From Tetracentron sinense (lineage: Eukaryota > Streptophyta > Magnoliopsida > Trochodendrales > Trochodendraceae), in assembly GCA_015143295.1 (NCBI GenBank), contig CM026570.1, forward strand, positions 24,559,250 through 24,623,249: a stretch of DNA of 64,000 bases, in the 5' to 3' direction. A model generated the notes under the pieces. That model made no database searches and was not told the DNA's origin. It saw nothing but the letters and a program-made list of their open reading frames with translations. A program made the translations under genes and the position numbers. This document shows positions 22,804 to 35,960 of the stretch, one piece after another (position 1 is the stretch's first letter; each line of letters starts with the position of its first letter).

Positions 22804-25507
22804 TGTCGCGCCCCAAAATACCCCCTACGAGTTTAGGGATACTTTAGGCGTGATTATACTTAACCTGGCAAACTATCCTGTCAAAATACACAAGGCGCAA
22901 TATATAATGGAAATATAAAGAAATGCGGAAGCTTAATCATGTGTAGAAGCGTAATCCAAATTTTTTTTTTTCTACATCTAGTTTGTATTCCAAGTTTGTA
23001 CATACATAAACAAAGTAAAGGTAGACATGCCCATCTATCAAAATACAAAACGAAACCTCACAGTCTCTCCCCTCAACAGTAGTCTAGATAGGGCCACCTA
23101 TCTAGGTCTCTGTCCTCCTGTAACTGCATTGGGATAGGCGGATCCCTTTTTTCCTCGTACTCTTCTTCAACCCATGGTTCTGGGTTGCAAATGTTAAAAT
23201 AACCTGCCGATATAAATGTACGGCTGAGCATGGAATACTCAGCGAGCCAAAACTACTAGCTAACAGTGCTATCATAATCAAAATATTACATACAATTGCG
23301 TAAGGGAACATTAATCATAAAATTCATGCTTAAAATCTTGTCATGGAAAACCTTTTTTAAACTTGTTCTTTTTATGGAAAAACACCGTCTTGTGCATGCT
23401 TATGAGTTCTTATAATGTTTGTGAGTCTCGTGTTTTCTTATGAGTTCTTCACTAGTGGCGCCCTTCGTATCATCCCACTAAACACCCACCCAAAGTAACT
23501 TGGGAATATCAGATGGTTAGTGGCGTTCCTCGGGCAATCCCACTACCTTATGAGTTCTTACAAGTTCTTACCATCCCACTAAACACCCACCCAAAGTAAC
23601 TTAGGAATATCAGATGATTAGTCAAGTTCTTGCCATTCCACTAAACACCCACCCAAAGTAACTTGGGAATATCAGATGATTAGTCAAGTTCTTGTCATTC
23701 CACTAAACACCCACCCAAAGTAAATTGAGAATATCAGATTAGTCAAGTTCTTACCATTCCACTAAACACCCACCCAAAGTAACTTGGGAATATCAGATGA
23801 TTAGTCAAGTTCTGGTCATTCCACTAAACACCCACCCAAAGTAATTTGGGAATATCAGATGATTAGTCAAGTTCTTACCATTCCACTAAACACCCACCCA
23901 AAGTAACTTGGGAATATCAGATGATTAGTCAAGTTCTTACCATTCCACTAAACACCCACCCAAAGTAACTTGGGAATATCAGATGATTAGTGGCGAGTTC
24001 TTACAAGTTCTTATGAGCTTTACTATGAGCTTATGCCCCTTTCTTATGAATTGCCTTTGATAAGCTCCCATATGATTCTTTTGAAAAACATGCTTATGCG
24101 TAAACTCGATCATGCAAGACTTATCGTGCATGGAGTGCTTGTAAGTATTATCATGTACATATGGAAGGCCTTAACAATTTATGTGAATTCATACAAGACA
24201 TGTGATCACTATAGTATACTTGAAAAATTATAGGAACATAGCATATTTTCCATGCATTTCATCACATCATCAATACTATGGCCTTTAAGCCTAAATCCTC
24301 ACATCATGCTCAAAATCATGTCTTATTTGTAGGTAATAATATTTTACTTACAATATAGCCATATTAATCATGTTATTGAAAAACCCCCAAATCTCAACTC
24401 TCTATTCAATCATTTGATCATTTTCTAGTTTCACTCCCAAGTCATATTTTTACATTTGCATCCTAGCAAGCTAAATCACATATTTGATCATTTCTTCGAT
24501 CTTAGTATGATAACAAAGATATATAGTGGTTTTACTTACATCTCATTCAAAATCATACTTGCACTATTGCAAGATAGCAAAGCTAGATAATAGTTTTACT
24601 TACCTTGCAAGGATCAAATCTTAGTGTAGAAGGATGATCTAACACGAGCTTGAGCTTGGAAATGGAGATCCATGCTCAAGGAAGAAGGTTCAAGCTTGTG
24701 GAAGCTTTGAAAAGTAATGATTCGATCTCCTCCTTGGTCTCAAACACAATCCCCCTTTGGAAACCTAGGTTTCCTTCTTTTTCTCTCAAAAAGTCCCTCT
24801 CTAAGTGTTAGGAACCTTGGACCCCCGAAAAATTGGGTATATATAGTGTTAGGTTAGTGAAAAAACCCAAAAAAATCATTTCTGGGCAATCTCGCTCGAG
24901 CGGGCTTCCATCTCGCTCGAGCGGGTTACTCCCTGGCCTCAAAAACTCGTTTTTGATCAATCTCGCTCGAGCGGGTTTGGATCTTGCTCGCGCGAGTTTT
25001 TCTACAAAAATGCACCTCAGTAAATCGGCCATAACTTTTGACTCCCTTATTGGAGTTTGACGATTCAAATTGCGTTGGATTTGTCTTTCAAATGAGAACA
25101 ACTTTTATGTTTTGTAAAACTCCAAATTTTGAGTTTTACTTTAGCAAAAATGGCTCCAAAGATGACTGGTCTGTAAATGGGTTTCAATAGCCCAGATTTC
25201 AACAGTCCCGACTTTGGAAATCGGACTTTTGACTCAACCCCGGCTCAAAATTAAGAAAAATGGTAAACATGAACCTTGAAGAGGGTTCAAATACCTTTCC
25301 AAAAATTTAAAAATCGCTCGATTCCAATCAGTTATGAGCGAACTAGAGCTTTTCAAAGTTGAGGGTTTGCTAAGGCATAACCCTTGTTAACACTTTAGAG
25401 TATTCTATACTCTTACTTTCTTCATTCCAAACACCTATAAACACCCAAAGCTTAAGAAAACAATATTAAGGCTTTTAATACATGCCATAAAGATCCAGGG
25501 TTCTACA
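22804..25507 (-). repeat. Left (3') LTR of gypsy element 1
   Basis: It starts TGTCGCGCCCC and ends TTCTACA. It contains a tandem array of a 61-62-bp unit (about 23,475-23,995, eight copies) and a cluster of CTCGCTCGAGCGGG palindromes (24,889-24,999). Confidence 0.9.
23475..23995. repeat. LTR minisatellite, ~61-bp unit, eight copies
   Basis: Each unit carries CACTAAACACCCACCCAAAG and TTGGGAATATCAGATG phrases. Copies differ by a few bases. The partner LTR has about seven copies at 31,262-31,725. Confidence 0.92.
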
Positions 25508-25520
25508 TCCTCCCCCCCTT
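25508..25520 (-). other. Polypurine tract of gypsy element 1
   Basis: TCCTCCCCCCCTT on the plus strand (purine-rich on the coding strand), directly inside the 3' LTR. This is the usual plus-strand primer position. Confidence 0.75.
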
Positions 25521-25593
25521 ACAGAAATTTCATCCTCGAAATTTAGAAAGATACATAGGTATGATGAAAATAAAATTTACATGGAAACATCCC

Positions 25594-28500
25594 TTATACA
25601 AATAAATGGGGATACTTTTTCCTCACTTCCGCTTCGCGCTCCAAAGTAGCTTCTTCCTTAGAGTGATGTTGCCATCGAACAAGAACCAAGGGAATAACCT
25701 TATTACGTAAAACTTGATCTCTACGGTCCAAAATCTCAACTGGCTCTTCTACTAAGGTGAGGTCCTCACGGATTTCCAATGGTTCAAGTTCTAGAATATG
25801 CGAAGGATCCAGGATATACTTTCGAAGCATGGACACATGGAAAACGTTGTGAACTGCTGCCATGTGAGTGGGTAGAGCAACCCGGTATGCAACTTCACCA
25901 ACTCGGGTGACAATTTCGAACGGACCCACATACCTCGGACTGAGCTTTCCTCTTTTGCCAAACCTTATAACACCCTTTGTCGGCGAAACCTTCACAAATA
26001 CCATATCGCCAACTCGAAACTCAAGATCTCGTTTATGGGTGTCGGCATAGCTCTTTTGCCTATCCTAGGCCGTCTTCAATCTCTCTCTAATGATTTTGAC
26101 CTTATTCGCAGTTTGTTCAATTAACTCAGGGCCCAACACCTTCCTCTCTCCGACTTCATCCCAATATAATGGAGACCTGCAACTACGCCCATATAAAGCT
26201 TCTAAATGTGCCATTTGGATGCTCACCTGATAACTATTGTTGTAGGCGAACTCAACCAAAGGCAAGTGATCTTCCCAACTGCCTTTGAAGTCAAGCATAT
26301 AGGCCCGGAGCATATCCTCTATCACCTGATTCACCCTCTCGGTTTGTCCGTCAGTCTGTGGATGGAAAGCAGTGCTAAAGTCTAAACTGGAACCCATAGC
26401 GCTCTGGAAGCTCTTCCAAAACCTGGAAGTAAATCTAGGATCCCTGTCTGACACAATACTCACCGACACCCCATGCAACCGAACCACTTCTTTGAGATAC
26501 AATTCTGCAAGTTGGTTCGAGTTGAACGTAGTCCGATAAGGCAAGAAATTGGCGGACTTTGTCAAACGATCAACCACTACCCATATTGCATCCGATTTCT
26601 TTGCCGTCTTTGGCAACCCCGTGATGAAATCCATAGAGATGTTCTCCCATTTCCACTCGGGAATAGGAAGGGATTGCAAAAGCCCTGCTGGCCTCATATG
26701 CTCGGCCTTCACTTGTTGGCACACTAAGCATCTTGATACATACTCGGCGACTTCCCTCTTCATGTTCCGTCACCAAAAATGTCCTTTGAGGTTCTTATAC
26801 ATCTTTGTACCACCAGGATGCATAGTATACTTAAACCGATGGGCTTCGTCTAAGATTTCTAGTTTAAGCTTCTCATCGGCTGGAACACAAATCCTTCACT
26901 TGAATGTAATTGTCTCATCACTTTGCACTGTGAAATCCTTACTGCCATTGCGAACCGACTTGTCTCTATACGCGAGTAGCTCGGCATCCAACTCTTGTAA
27001 TTCTCGGATCATGGCCAATATATAAGGCCTAACGGTGACATTAGCCATTACTGGCCCAAAGGTAGGAAGGTTGAAACTAATATCAAGGTTAGAAACATCC
27101 TCTAACAACTTTCACTCTTGCACCATCATGTGTGCTACAAGTCCAGTAGACTTCCTGCTCAAAGCATCTGCCACCACATTAGCCTTACCTGGATGGTACT
27201 GGATAGAACACTCATAGTCCTTCAAGAATTCCATCCATCGGCGTTGTCGCATATTCAACTCTTTTTGGGGAAATAGGTATTTTAAGCTTTTATGATCCGT
27301 GAAAACATCAAACTCTTCCCCATACAGGTAATGCCGCCAAATCTTTAATGCGAAAACTACCGCAGCCAACTCCAAGTCATGAGTAGGATAGTTATTTTCA
27401 TGCTCCTTTAATTGCCGGGAAGCGTAAGCGATGACATTCCCGCATTGCAAAAGAACACATCCTAGCCCAATACTCGAGGCATTACTGTAAACCACGAAAC
27501 CTCCACTCCCCGATGGCACTGTGAGAACGAGGGCCGTAGTAAGCCTCTTCTTCAACTCTACAAAACTTGCTTCACATTTCTCACTCCAAGCAAACTTGGC
27601 ATTCTTCCGCCTCAAATACGTGAGTGGTGCGGCCAAGCTGAAGAATCCCTTTACGAATCTCCTATAGTATCCTGCCAAACCAAGGAAGCTGCGTATCTCG
27701 GTAACACTCCTGGGTCTTTCTCATTTCATTACTGCTTCTATCTTTGTTGGGTCTACTGAAATACCCTCGGCAGATACCACGTGGTCAAGGAATGCCACTT
27801 TCTCCAACCAAAATTCACACTTACTCAACTTGGCATACAGTCTATGCTCTCGAAGAGTCTCAAGTGTAAGGCAAAGGTCTCGATCATGGTCCTCTTGTGT
27901 CGAGGAATATACTAAGATATCATCAACAAAGACGATAACACACCTGTCGAGACAAGACTTAAACACCCGGTTCATCAAATCCATGAACGCCGCCGGTGCA
28001 TTCGTTAGACCAAAAAGCATAACTAGGAACTCGTAGTGCCCGTACCGAGTCCTAAAAGCAGTATTTGGCACATCTTTGGTTTTGATTTTCAACTGATGAT
28101 ACCCTGATCGTAGATCAATCTTAGAGAAGAACCTTGCTCCTTTCAGTTGGTCGAATAAATCATCTATCCGTGGTAATGGATAACGATTCTTAATCGTGAC
28201 CTTGTTCAACTGTCTATAATCGATGCACATCCTCATCGACCCATCCTTCTTCTTCACGAAGAGTACCGGTGCTCCTCACGGTAAAACACTTGGTCGGATG
28301 AAACCAAGTCATTGTAACTCTTCTAGTTGCTCCTTCAATTCTTTCAGTTCAATTGGGGTCATCCTGTATGGAGCCTTAGAAATTAGAGCCGTTCCTGGAG
28401 CGAGCTCTATAGCAAACTCCATCTCCCTATCTGGAGGCAATCCCGGTAAGTCCTCGAGAAATACATCTAAGTACTCACTCACCACCGGAATGGCTGAGGA

Positions 28501-28920
28501 GTCTCGTGCCTCCGGATTTGCAAGACTTAGAGCCGCTAGACGGGCTATATCTCTCATTCGTAGTCCACGAAAGTGGAATGGCTTAACGCCCTCTGGCTCA
28601 AATTTCACAATCTTCTCAAAACAAGTCATATGCCCGTGGTGTGCAACTAGCCAATCCATCCCGAGAATAACATCGAAGTCCAAGTCTTGGAACTCAAGGA
28701 TGATCAGATCGATCAGCAATTCATACTGCCCAACTTGAACTATACAATTCCAGTATCCTTGGTCTGTGTCAACCGACTTGCCAAGCGGAGTCGATATAAT
28801 TAACTCGTGTCGTAGGCGACTCGGCTCAGACGCGAACCCTTTGGCGAAACTAGGTGACACAAATGAATGTGTCGATCCCGTGTCGATCAATACTAGAGCT
28901 AGACACTCGTTCACTAGCAA
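25594..28920 (-). mobile_element. Protease-polymerase region of gypsy element 1
   Basis: In coding order the region holds an aspartic protease motif ([11 protein letters not shown]), reverse transcriptase ([20 protein letters not shown] and the FVDDIL box), RNase H ([10 protein letters not shown]), integrase ([14 protein letters not shown]) and a chromodomain-like tail. It is a broken fossil and no functional product is expected. Confidence 0.9.
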
Positions 28921-29049
28921 AATGTCTGTGCATTGTAATTAGCTATATCAATAAATTTTAAGCAAAACACACCTAGAGTATAGGTAGCATGATATACACG
29001 TAAGTATACATATACAACATATAATAGCAATTTATACTTAAAAATTTTA

Positions 29050-30310
29050 CAATTTTCGCGTACCTTGCACGACATCGTCAGATGCCTGTCCGTCTCTCTC
29101 AGTCAAGGCAAAGACCCGGCCCTGGTTTGCCTTGCGAGGCTGCTGTGTGGTCAAAATGGGTCGTGCGGGTCTAGATGCAGAAGCTTGTGAGGATCCCTGT
29201 TGGGAAGTCTGTCGCACTGGGGGCCTGCTCCCTTAAGGCTGAACCCATGACTGTCGACGAGGGAAATCTCTAATCATGTGGCCTTGCTCGCCACAATGGA
29301 AACACCCACCCAATGCCTTCCGACACTCTCCAGTCGGATGCCTTTGGCCACAATAATAGCACTCCTCAAAAGATGAAGAGGATGCAGGCGGCACATGTCT
29401 AGTGCCCTGAGAAAAAGGGGGGGCGAGGTGCTTGTGAAGTAGCCGGCCGTGGCACTGGTGATGTAAAAGAAGGCCTTTGTGTCGATGTAGGCCTAGGAGC
29501 TGGGTACGGGGACATCCTGGCCCTCTTCTCTGGTGGCCCCGCTCTACTAGACTGGCCTCGAGTCATCTCTCTCCTCTTGAAGAATTCTTTGGAATTCTTC
29601 TCAGCAAGTTTCGCCTTGCTCACAATCTCTCCCCAGGTGCTCACTTGGAACATCGAGACTCGGTCTCGAATAGAATCCTTCAATCCCGTTTCAAACTTTC
29701 TAACTCGTATATTTTCTAAAGCGATCAGCTGTGGTGCAAATCAGGACAACTCCACGAATGAGGCCTCGTAATTTGCCGCAGACATATCTCCCTATACCAA
29801 GGTGAGAAACTCCACCTCCTTCTGTTCCCTGACAGCCATAGGAAAGTACTGTTTGTAGAAGACATCCAGGAATTCCCCACATGACCATGGCTCCCCTGCT
29901 CTAGAGGGATCTCTCTGCCTCAGTGTAGCCCTCCACCAATGCTTGGCCGCACCTTCCATCACGAAGGTGGCCCAGTCAACTCGTTGCTCATCCGTACAGC
30001 GGAGTGCTCTGAATATCTTCTCCATCTGCATGATCCATGCCTCTGCGACCATAGGATCTGTAGTGCCGATGAAGGTCGAAGGATGCAATCTCCTAAACGC
30101 CTCAAGTCCTACGGTGTGATGGACATGAGTGGGTGTAGGCGTAGGAGTAGCGGCAGCAGCAGGCCTGGCTGCTAGCATTGCCAAGGTCTCTGCTATGGAT
30201 GCAAAGCCCTGAGCAAAATTGAGTTATGCATCACCCGATGGAGGAGGGGATGATCCACTGCTCCTGGTATGGTGTCCACAACCCCATGAGCTACGTCTCA
30301 TGACTGTGTC
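29050..30310 (-). mobile_element. gag region of gypsy element 1
   Basis: It holds the capsid-type segment (WWRATLRQRDPSRAG, then FLDVFYKQYFP) and a Pro/Ser-rich region before a zinc-knuckle-like stretch, as in Tekay-type gag. Broken. Confidence 0.8.
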
Positions 30311-30610
30311 CTGAGAACAATAGCAAAACATGAGTCTAACTTGGAAATCAACTTCATTTTGATCATAACTTTAAGCTCATTCTTCATTTATAAGGCACAT
30401 AATAGTAAGACATTGAGGTATACATTGTAATTGATAAGCATATAATTTGTGGTCCTAACATAGGATACTAAGTTCGGTTGGATTCCAACCGGTTATGGAC
30501 TAAGACTAAAGGCTAGTCTATACTTGGAATACAACTCCTTCCTAAATCCTAATGCCTTGTGTTGATCGTGGTTTCGAGTACTAAATGACCCTAGGGACTC
30601 TAATGCCTAA

Positions 30611-30622
30611 GCTCTGATACCA
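30611..30622 (-). other. Primer binding site of gypsy element 1
   Basis: TGGTATCAGAGC on the minus strand, complementary to the 3' end of initiator Met tRNA, four bases inside the 5' LTR. Confidence 0.85.
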
Positions 30623-30626
30623 CATT

Positions 30627-33237
30627 TGTCTACTTTAGGCGTGATTATACTTAACCTGGCAAACCATCCTGTCAAAATACACAAGACACAATATATCATA
30701 GAAACATAAAGAAATGCAGAAGCTTAATCATGTGTAGAAGCGTAACCCAAAAATTTCTTTTTCTACATCTAGTTTGTATTCCAAGTTTGTACATACATAA
30801 ACAAAGTAAAGGTGGACATGCCCACCTATCAAAATACAAAAAGAAACCTCACAGTCTCTCCCCTCAACAGTAGTCTAGATAGGGCCACCTATCTAGGTCT
30901 CTGTCCTCCTGTGACTGCATTGGGATCGGCGGATCCCTTTCTTCCTCGTACTCTTCTTCAACCCATGGTTCCGAGTTGCAAATGTTTAAAGAACCTGCCA
31001 ACATAAATGTATGGCTTAGCATGGAATACTCAGCGAGCCAAAACTACTAGCTAACAGTGCTATCATAATCAAAATATTACATACAATTGCGTAAGGGATC
31101 ATTAATCATAAAATTCATGCTTAAAATCTTGTCATGGAAAACGTTTTTTAAACTTGTTCTTTTTATGGAAAAACATCGTCTTGTGCATGCTTATGAGTTC
31201 TTATAATGTTTGTGAGTCTTGTGTTTTCTTATGAGTTCTTCACTAGTGGCGCCCTTTGTACCATCCCACTAAACACCCACCCAAAGTAACTTGGGAATAT
31301 CAGATGGTTAGTGGCGCTCCTCGAGCCGTCCCACTACCTCATGAGTTCTTACAAGTTCTTACCATCCTACTAAACGCCCACCCAAAGTAACTTGGGAATA
31401 TTAGTTGATTAGTCCAGTTCTTGCCATTCCACTAAACACCCACCCAAAGTAACTTGGGAATATCAGATGATTAGTCAAGTTCTTTCCATTTCACTAAACA
31501 CTCATCCAAAGTAACTTGGGAATATCAAATGATTAGTCAAGTTCTTACCATTTCACTAAACACTCACCCAAAGTAACTTGGGAATATCAGATGATTAGTC
31601 AAGTTCTTACCATTTCACTAAACACCCACCCAAAGTAACTTGAGAATATTAGATGATTAGTCAAGTTCTTACCATTCCACTAAACACTCACCCAAAGTAA
31701 CTTGGGAATATCAGATGATTAGTGGTGAGTTCTTACAAGTCCTTATGAGCTTTACTATGAGCTTATGCCCCTTTCTTATGAATTGCCTTTGACAAGCTCC
31801 TATATGATTCTTTTGAAAAACATGCTTATACGTAAACTCGATCATGCAAGACTTATCATGCGTGGAGTGCTTGTGAGTATTATCATGTACATATGGAAGG
31901 CCTTAACAATTTATGTGAATTCATACAAGACATGTGATCGCTATAGTATACTTGAAAATAATAGGAACATAGCATATTTTCCATGCATTTCATCACATCA
32001 TCAATACTATGGCCTTTAAGCCTAAATCCTCACATCATGCTCAAAATCATGTCTTATTTGTAGGTAATAATATTTTACTTACAATATAGCCATATTAATC
32101 ATGTTATTGAAAAACCCCAAATCTCAACTCTCTATTCAATCATTTGATCATTTTCTAGTTTTACCCCCAAGTCATATTTTTACATTTGCATCCTAGCAAG
32201 CTAAATCACATATTTGATCATTCCTTCGATCTTAGTATGATAACAAAGATATATATTGGTTTTACTTACATCTCATTCAAAACCATACTTGCACTATTGC
32301 AAGATAGCAAAGCTAGATAATAGTTTTACTTACCTTGCAAGGATCAAATCTTAGTGTAGAAGGATGATCTAACACGAGCTTGAGCTTGGAAATGGAGATC
32401 CACACTCAAGGAAGAAGGTTCAAGCTTGTGGAAGCTTTGAGAAGTGATGATTCGATCTCCTCCTTGGTCTCAAACACATTCCCCCTTTAGAAACCTAGGT
32501 TTCCTTCTTTTTCTCTCAAAAAGCCTCTCTCTAAGTGTTAGGAACTTTGGACCCCCGAAAAATTGGGTATATATAGTGTTAGGTTAGTGAAAAAACCCAA
32601 AAAAAACATTTCTGGGCAATCTCACTCGAGCGGGCTTCCATCTCGCTCGAGCAGGTTACTCCCTGGCCTCAAAAACTCGGTTTTGATCAATCTCGCTCGA
32701 GCGGGTTTGGATCTCGCTCGAGAGAGTTTTTCTGTAAAAACACACTTCGGTAAATTAGCCATAACTTTTGACTCTCTTATTGGATTTTGACAATTTCACT
32801 TGTGTTGGATTCTTCTTTCAATGGGAAACAACTTTTATGTTTTGTACAACTCCAAATTTTGAGTTTTACGTTACCAAAAATGGCTCCAAAACTGACTGGT
32901 CTGTAAATGGGTTTCGACAGGCCAGGTTTTTGACAGTCCCGACTTTGGCAATTGGACTTTTGACTCAACTCCGACTCAAAATTAAGAAAAATGGTAAACA
33001 TGAACCTCAAAGAGGGTTCAAATACCTTTTCAAAAATTCAAAAATCACTCGATTCCGATTAGCTATGAGTGAACTGGAGCTTTTCAAAGTTGAGGGTATG
33101 CTAAGGCATAACCCTTGTTAACACTTAAGAGTATTCTATATTCTTACTTTCTTCATTCCAAACACCTATAAACACCCAAAGCTTAAGAAAACAATATTAA
33201 GGCTTTTAATACATGTCATAAAGATCCGGGTTCTACA
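30627..33237 (-). repeat. Right (5') LTR of gypsy element 1
   Basis: Matches the left LTR along its length with several per cent divergence, and carries its own copies of the minisatellite (31,262-31,725) and the palindrome cluster (32,627-32,727). Confidence 0.88.
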
Positions 33238-33321
33238 CCTAAAGTCGTGTTGCTTTTTTGGTTGAGATTAGGGAATGTACTGCTTTAGATATAAGATAAA
33301 GGCATCAAATTACCTCTCAGG

Positions 33322-33782
33322 TAGGGCTGTAAACAGATGCAAATATTATCCGTATCCGATTTGTATCAGAATCCGTTTAGTCGGATAATTATCTAAATAG
33401 GTATCCAACGGAGTGGATTCGGATAGTAAAATACTATCTGTTTATAATCGGATACGGATTCGGATACAGTTATATCCAATCCGATAAATATCCGTCTGAT
33501 TATATAATATATTTTAAATTTATAAAATTAATATAACATTTAAAATATATTTTTTAATAAAAAATTATATATTTTTACATTTTTTAAATATTAATTTATA
33601 TTTTTTAAAAAATTAATCGGATAATTCGGATACTCTCCGAATCCGGATATTTTAATCGGAGTTGGATACGGATATCATATTTCACTATCTGCCGGATATC
33701 TATTCGGATTTCCGGATATATAATCAGATACGAATTCAGATATACCAATATCCACTCCGAATCTGCTCTGTTTACAACCCTA
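33322..33782. mobile_element. hAT-type MITE, 461 bp
   Basis: The ends are TAGGGCTGTAAACAGA and, read backwards, TAGGGTTGTAAACAGA. The 8-bp flanks CTCTCAGG (33,314-33,321) and CTCTTAGG (33,783-33,790) agree at seven of eight positions. The interior is full of GGATA/TATCC phrases, as in known plant hAT MITEs of this type. No coding frame. Confidence 0.83.
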
Positions 33783-33877
33783 CTCTTAGGGACTTTCTGC
33801 ATCTGACATGTGACGAGAAAAAGGGGATAAGTCATTTTCATTTTCTTCCCCGCTTTTGCCTTCTCCCCCACTTCTAT

Positions 33878-34439
33878 TAAGGGTGATATCGAGCCAAGCT
33901 AAGCCGAGTAGTGGTGTGTTCAGTCTTGTTCGTTTATTAAATGAACACGGAAATCATATTCAAGCTTGACTCATTTATTAGATAAATGAGTTTGAGTTTT
34001 ACTAGCCAAACTCGAGCCAAGCTCGAGTAGCTTGTTGTATTGGATATAGCTATTTATATTAGGTAAAAAATTCACTTTATTATCCTAGGTAAAGAAATCA
34101 CGGTGTTAACTCAAATTTTAGTATATATAAGATTATAATTATATAAAGGGTATTCTTATCATATAAAATACATTATATACTATTAATCTTTACTAGTATA
34201 TAATACATATACTTAATTTTAATATTTAAATGAAATAAGTATATTTTAAATGTTTTAGTAGGTTAATATGTAGCTTTTATCGAGCCGAGTAGGGGTGTAT
34301 TCAAGCTCGGCTCGTTTACAAAACGAGTTCGAAAATGGTGTTAAAGCTCGGCTCGTTTACTAAATAAACAAATGATACTCGAGCTTTTAATGAGCCGAGG
34401 CCGAGTAGTTCACGAACATTTTGTTCAATAATCACCCCT
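33878..34439. mobile_element. Probable hAT-type MITE
   Basis: The ends TAAGGGTGAT and (backwards) AGGGGTGATT are inverted, and the arms share GAGCC/GGCTCG phrases. The flanks ACTTCTAT and ACTTCTGA agree at six of eight positions. An AT-rich core of about 230 bp lies inside. The call is weaker than for its neighbour because of the imperfect flanks. Confidence 0.55.
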
Positions 34440-34562
34440 ACTTCTGACATCTCTCTCTTTTTCTTGTCAGATGGTGGATGCAAAAGGGTTGTTTGAGGCT
34501 GTCCACCAGAGTTAATCCGATGCCAAGATAAAACATTCATGCTTTGAAATGATAGACACGTG

Positions 34563-34812
34563 TATAAGTAATCTTTTGATTTTTTTTGCACATTCTGGTT
34601 AGTAGGGGTTATTATATGTTCCAGGTGGAGTAACAAATACACTCACCTCTCTCCCACCGGTATAAGTAATCTTTTGATTTTTTTGCACATTCTGGTTCAT
34701 AGGTTATTATATGTTCCAGGTGGAGTAACAAATACACTCACCTCTCTCCCACCGGATTGATCTCAGGACCTCCCTCCTAGTGAGGGGTACACTGCCGCTG
34801 AACTATTGTATG
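34563..34812 (-). mobile_element. SINE-like element with a duplicated 3' part
   Basis: On the minus strand, box A (AGTTCAGCGGCAGTG near 34,800) is followed by a box B-like stretch (GAGATCAATCC near 34,757). The downstream part, about 98 bp from TATAAGTAATC to CTCCCACCGG, is present twice in tandem (34,563-34,660 and 34,661-34,755). No certain target-site duplication was read. Confidence 0.5.
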
Positions 34813-35918
34813 TTTTGATAAGTTAAAAAATTATTGAGATATTATATTTTTATTTTACACAAGCATCATTTGTCGAAGATTAGTAATTCGATGGGCCCAA
34901 GCTATTTTGAAACTGAATCCACCCATATGAGATACACTTATTAAATGTGTGTGTGTTGTATTGTGCCTTTGAAAATATGAGAAGATATTGTGGGATTAGA
35001 GTTACCATGCGAGAGAGGGAAAATAGAAATTTGAAATGGATGGTTAGGATAGAAGAAGAATGAGTGATTATGATTAATTAGAGAGGAAATTGGTTAGAGT
35101 TTTAAAATTATAAAATAAAAACAAACAAAAAGAAGCAAAAGACATTGATCCCTGATTTCTAACATGATCTCCCCCAGCCTTTGCTAATTAAACTTACTTC
35201 TTTCTTTGTCTTGTAGGAAATATTTATCAGTTGAATCCCTTTCTCTTGGAAATGTATTCTTTTGTTCTTTGGTCTTCTTCAGTCACTAGCTCAACCCATG
35301 CGTAACCTGTCTCTAGATGATGTAGCCTGTTGACCTTTTAGCTTTCAATAATGGGACTTCGATGGTTGTTTTTGGCTTCCTGGTTACTGAATTTCTTATA
35401 ATATGAGGTCTTGAAACATTAAAGCACGTAATGAGAGTTCATAAAAACAACTTTGAATTTAGACTTTCAGAAACATGTTAAATTTATGTAAATGTACACC
35501 AGAAATGTGTGTGTTATGCAATTGATGAAACCCTAACGTGGAAAAGTTTGTAAAATTGAAAATTTACGTAGTAGAATTTGGCAACGCTTCAAAAGATAAT
35601 AGTGAAAATAAACACTTCTAAGTAAATATCAGATCTTCACCCGAAAGAAGATCGTGGAAGTCAAGAGAGAGGATTCTCTTGCACATATATGTTTGATCTT
35701 CACTTGTAAGAAGATTATGCGATTAGTAAATCATGGTGAATCTTCAAGTGAGTATAGCTTGAGACGGGACGTAGGCGAGATTGCCGAACCTCGAGAACAT
35801 CTTGTGTTTGCTTTTCTCTAACTCTTCTCTTTTCCTTTCAGTTTTGTATTGTTTGTAGAATTGCTTAGTTTCTATTCCATTTTATACCAAAAAATAAAGA
35901 AGCCTTAGGGTGGTGTTT
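34813..35918. other. Intergenic, no gene seen
   Basis: AT-rich. At 35,640-35,710 two GAAGATC phrases occur in a pattern also seen in plant LTR leaders, but no element ends were found. Confidence 0.45.
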
Positions 35919-35960
35919 AGTCCCATATCGGAAGTCTATCCGAGCACGTTGCCCCTATAA
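35919..35960 (+). promoter_or_regulatory. USE-like and TATA pair resembling a Pol III snRNA-type promoter
   Basis: GTCCCATATCG at 35,920-35,930 matches the plant upstream sequence element (RTCCCACATCG) at ten of eleven positions, and CTATAA follows at 35,955-35,960. The gap of about 25 bp is the Pol III-type spacing known for plant U3/U6/7SL genes. What would be transcribed (from about 35,985) begins with a short hairpin (CCCAAA...TTTGGG) and is not a small RNA I recognise. Confidence 0.3.

Larger units (their letters stand above)
22804..33237 (-). mobile_element. Ty3/gypsy element 1 (Tekay/Del-like), old and broken
   Basis: A full-length fossil, coding on the minus strand. LTRs are at 22,804-25,507 and 30,627-33,237. 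Next to the right (5') LTR is a primer site matching initiator Met tRNA, and next to the left LTR a C/T-rich tract (the polypurine tract of the minus strand). The flanking 5-mers CCAAA and CCTAA agree at four of five positions. Recognisable parts in order are gag, aspartic protease, reverse transcriptase, RNase H, integrase and a chromodomain-like end, as in chromoviruses. It is broken in roughly eight or more places. LTR divergence of several per cent by eye suggests an age of a few million years. It is related to the younger element at 50,323. Confidence 0.93.

Noticed and set aside
23475-23995. Regular ~61-bp repeats resembling a CRISPR array
   Set aside because: The units are repeated whole, without unique spacers, and lie inside an LTR of a plant gypsy element; the partner LTR has the same array.
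24808-25101. 97-codon frame with repeated Arg-Ala-Arg motifs in a gypsy LTR
   Set aside because: Produced by the CTCGAG palindrome cluster and present in altered form in the other LTR; not a protein.
25868-28036. Plus-strand frames across the gypsy polymerase region
   Set aside because: They are shadows of the minus-strand coding sequence.
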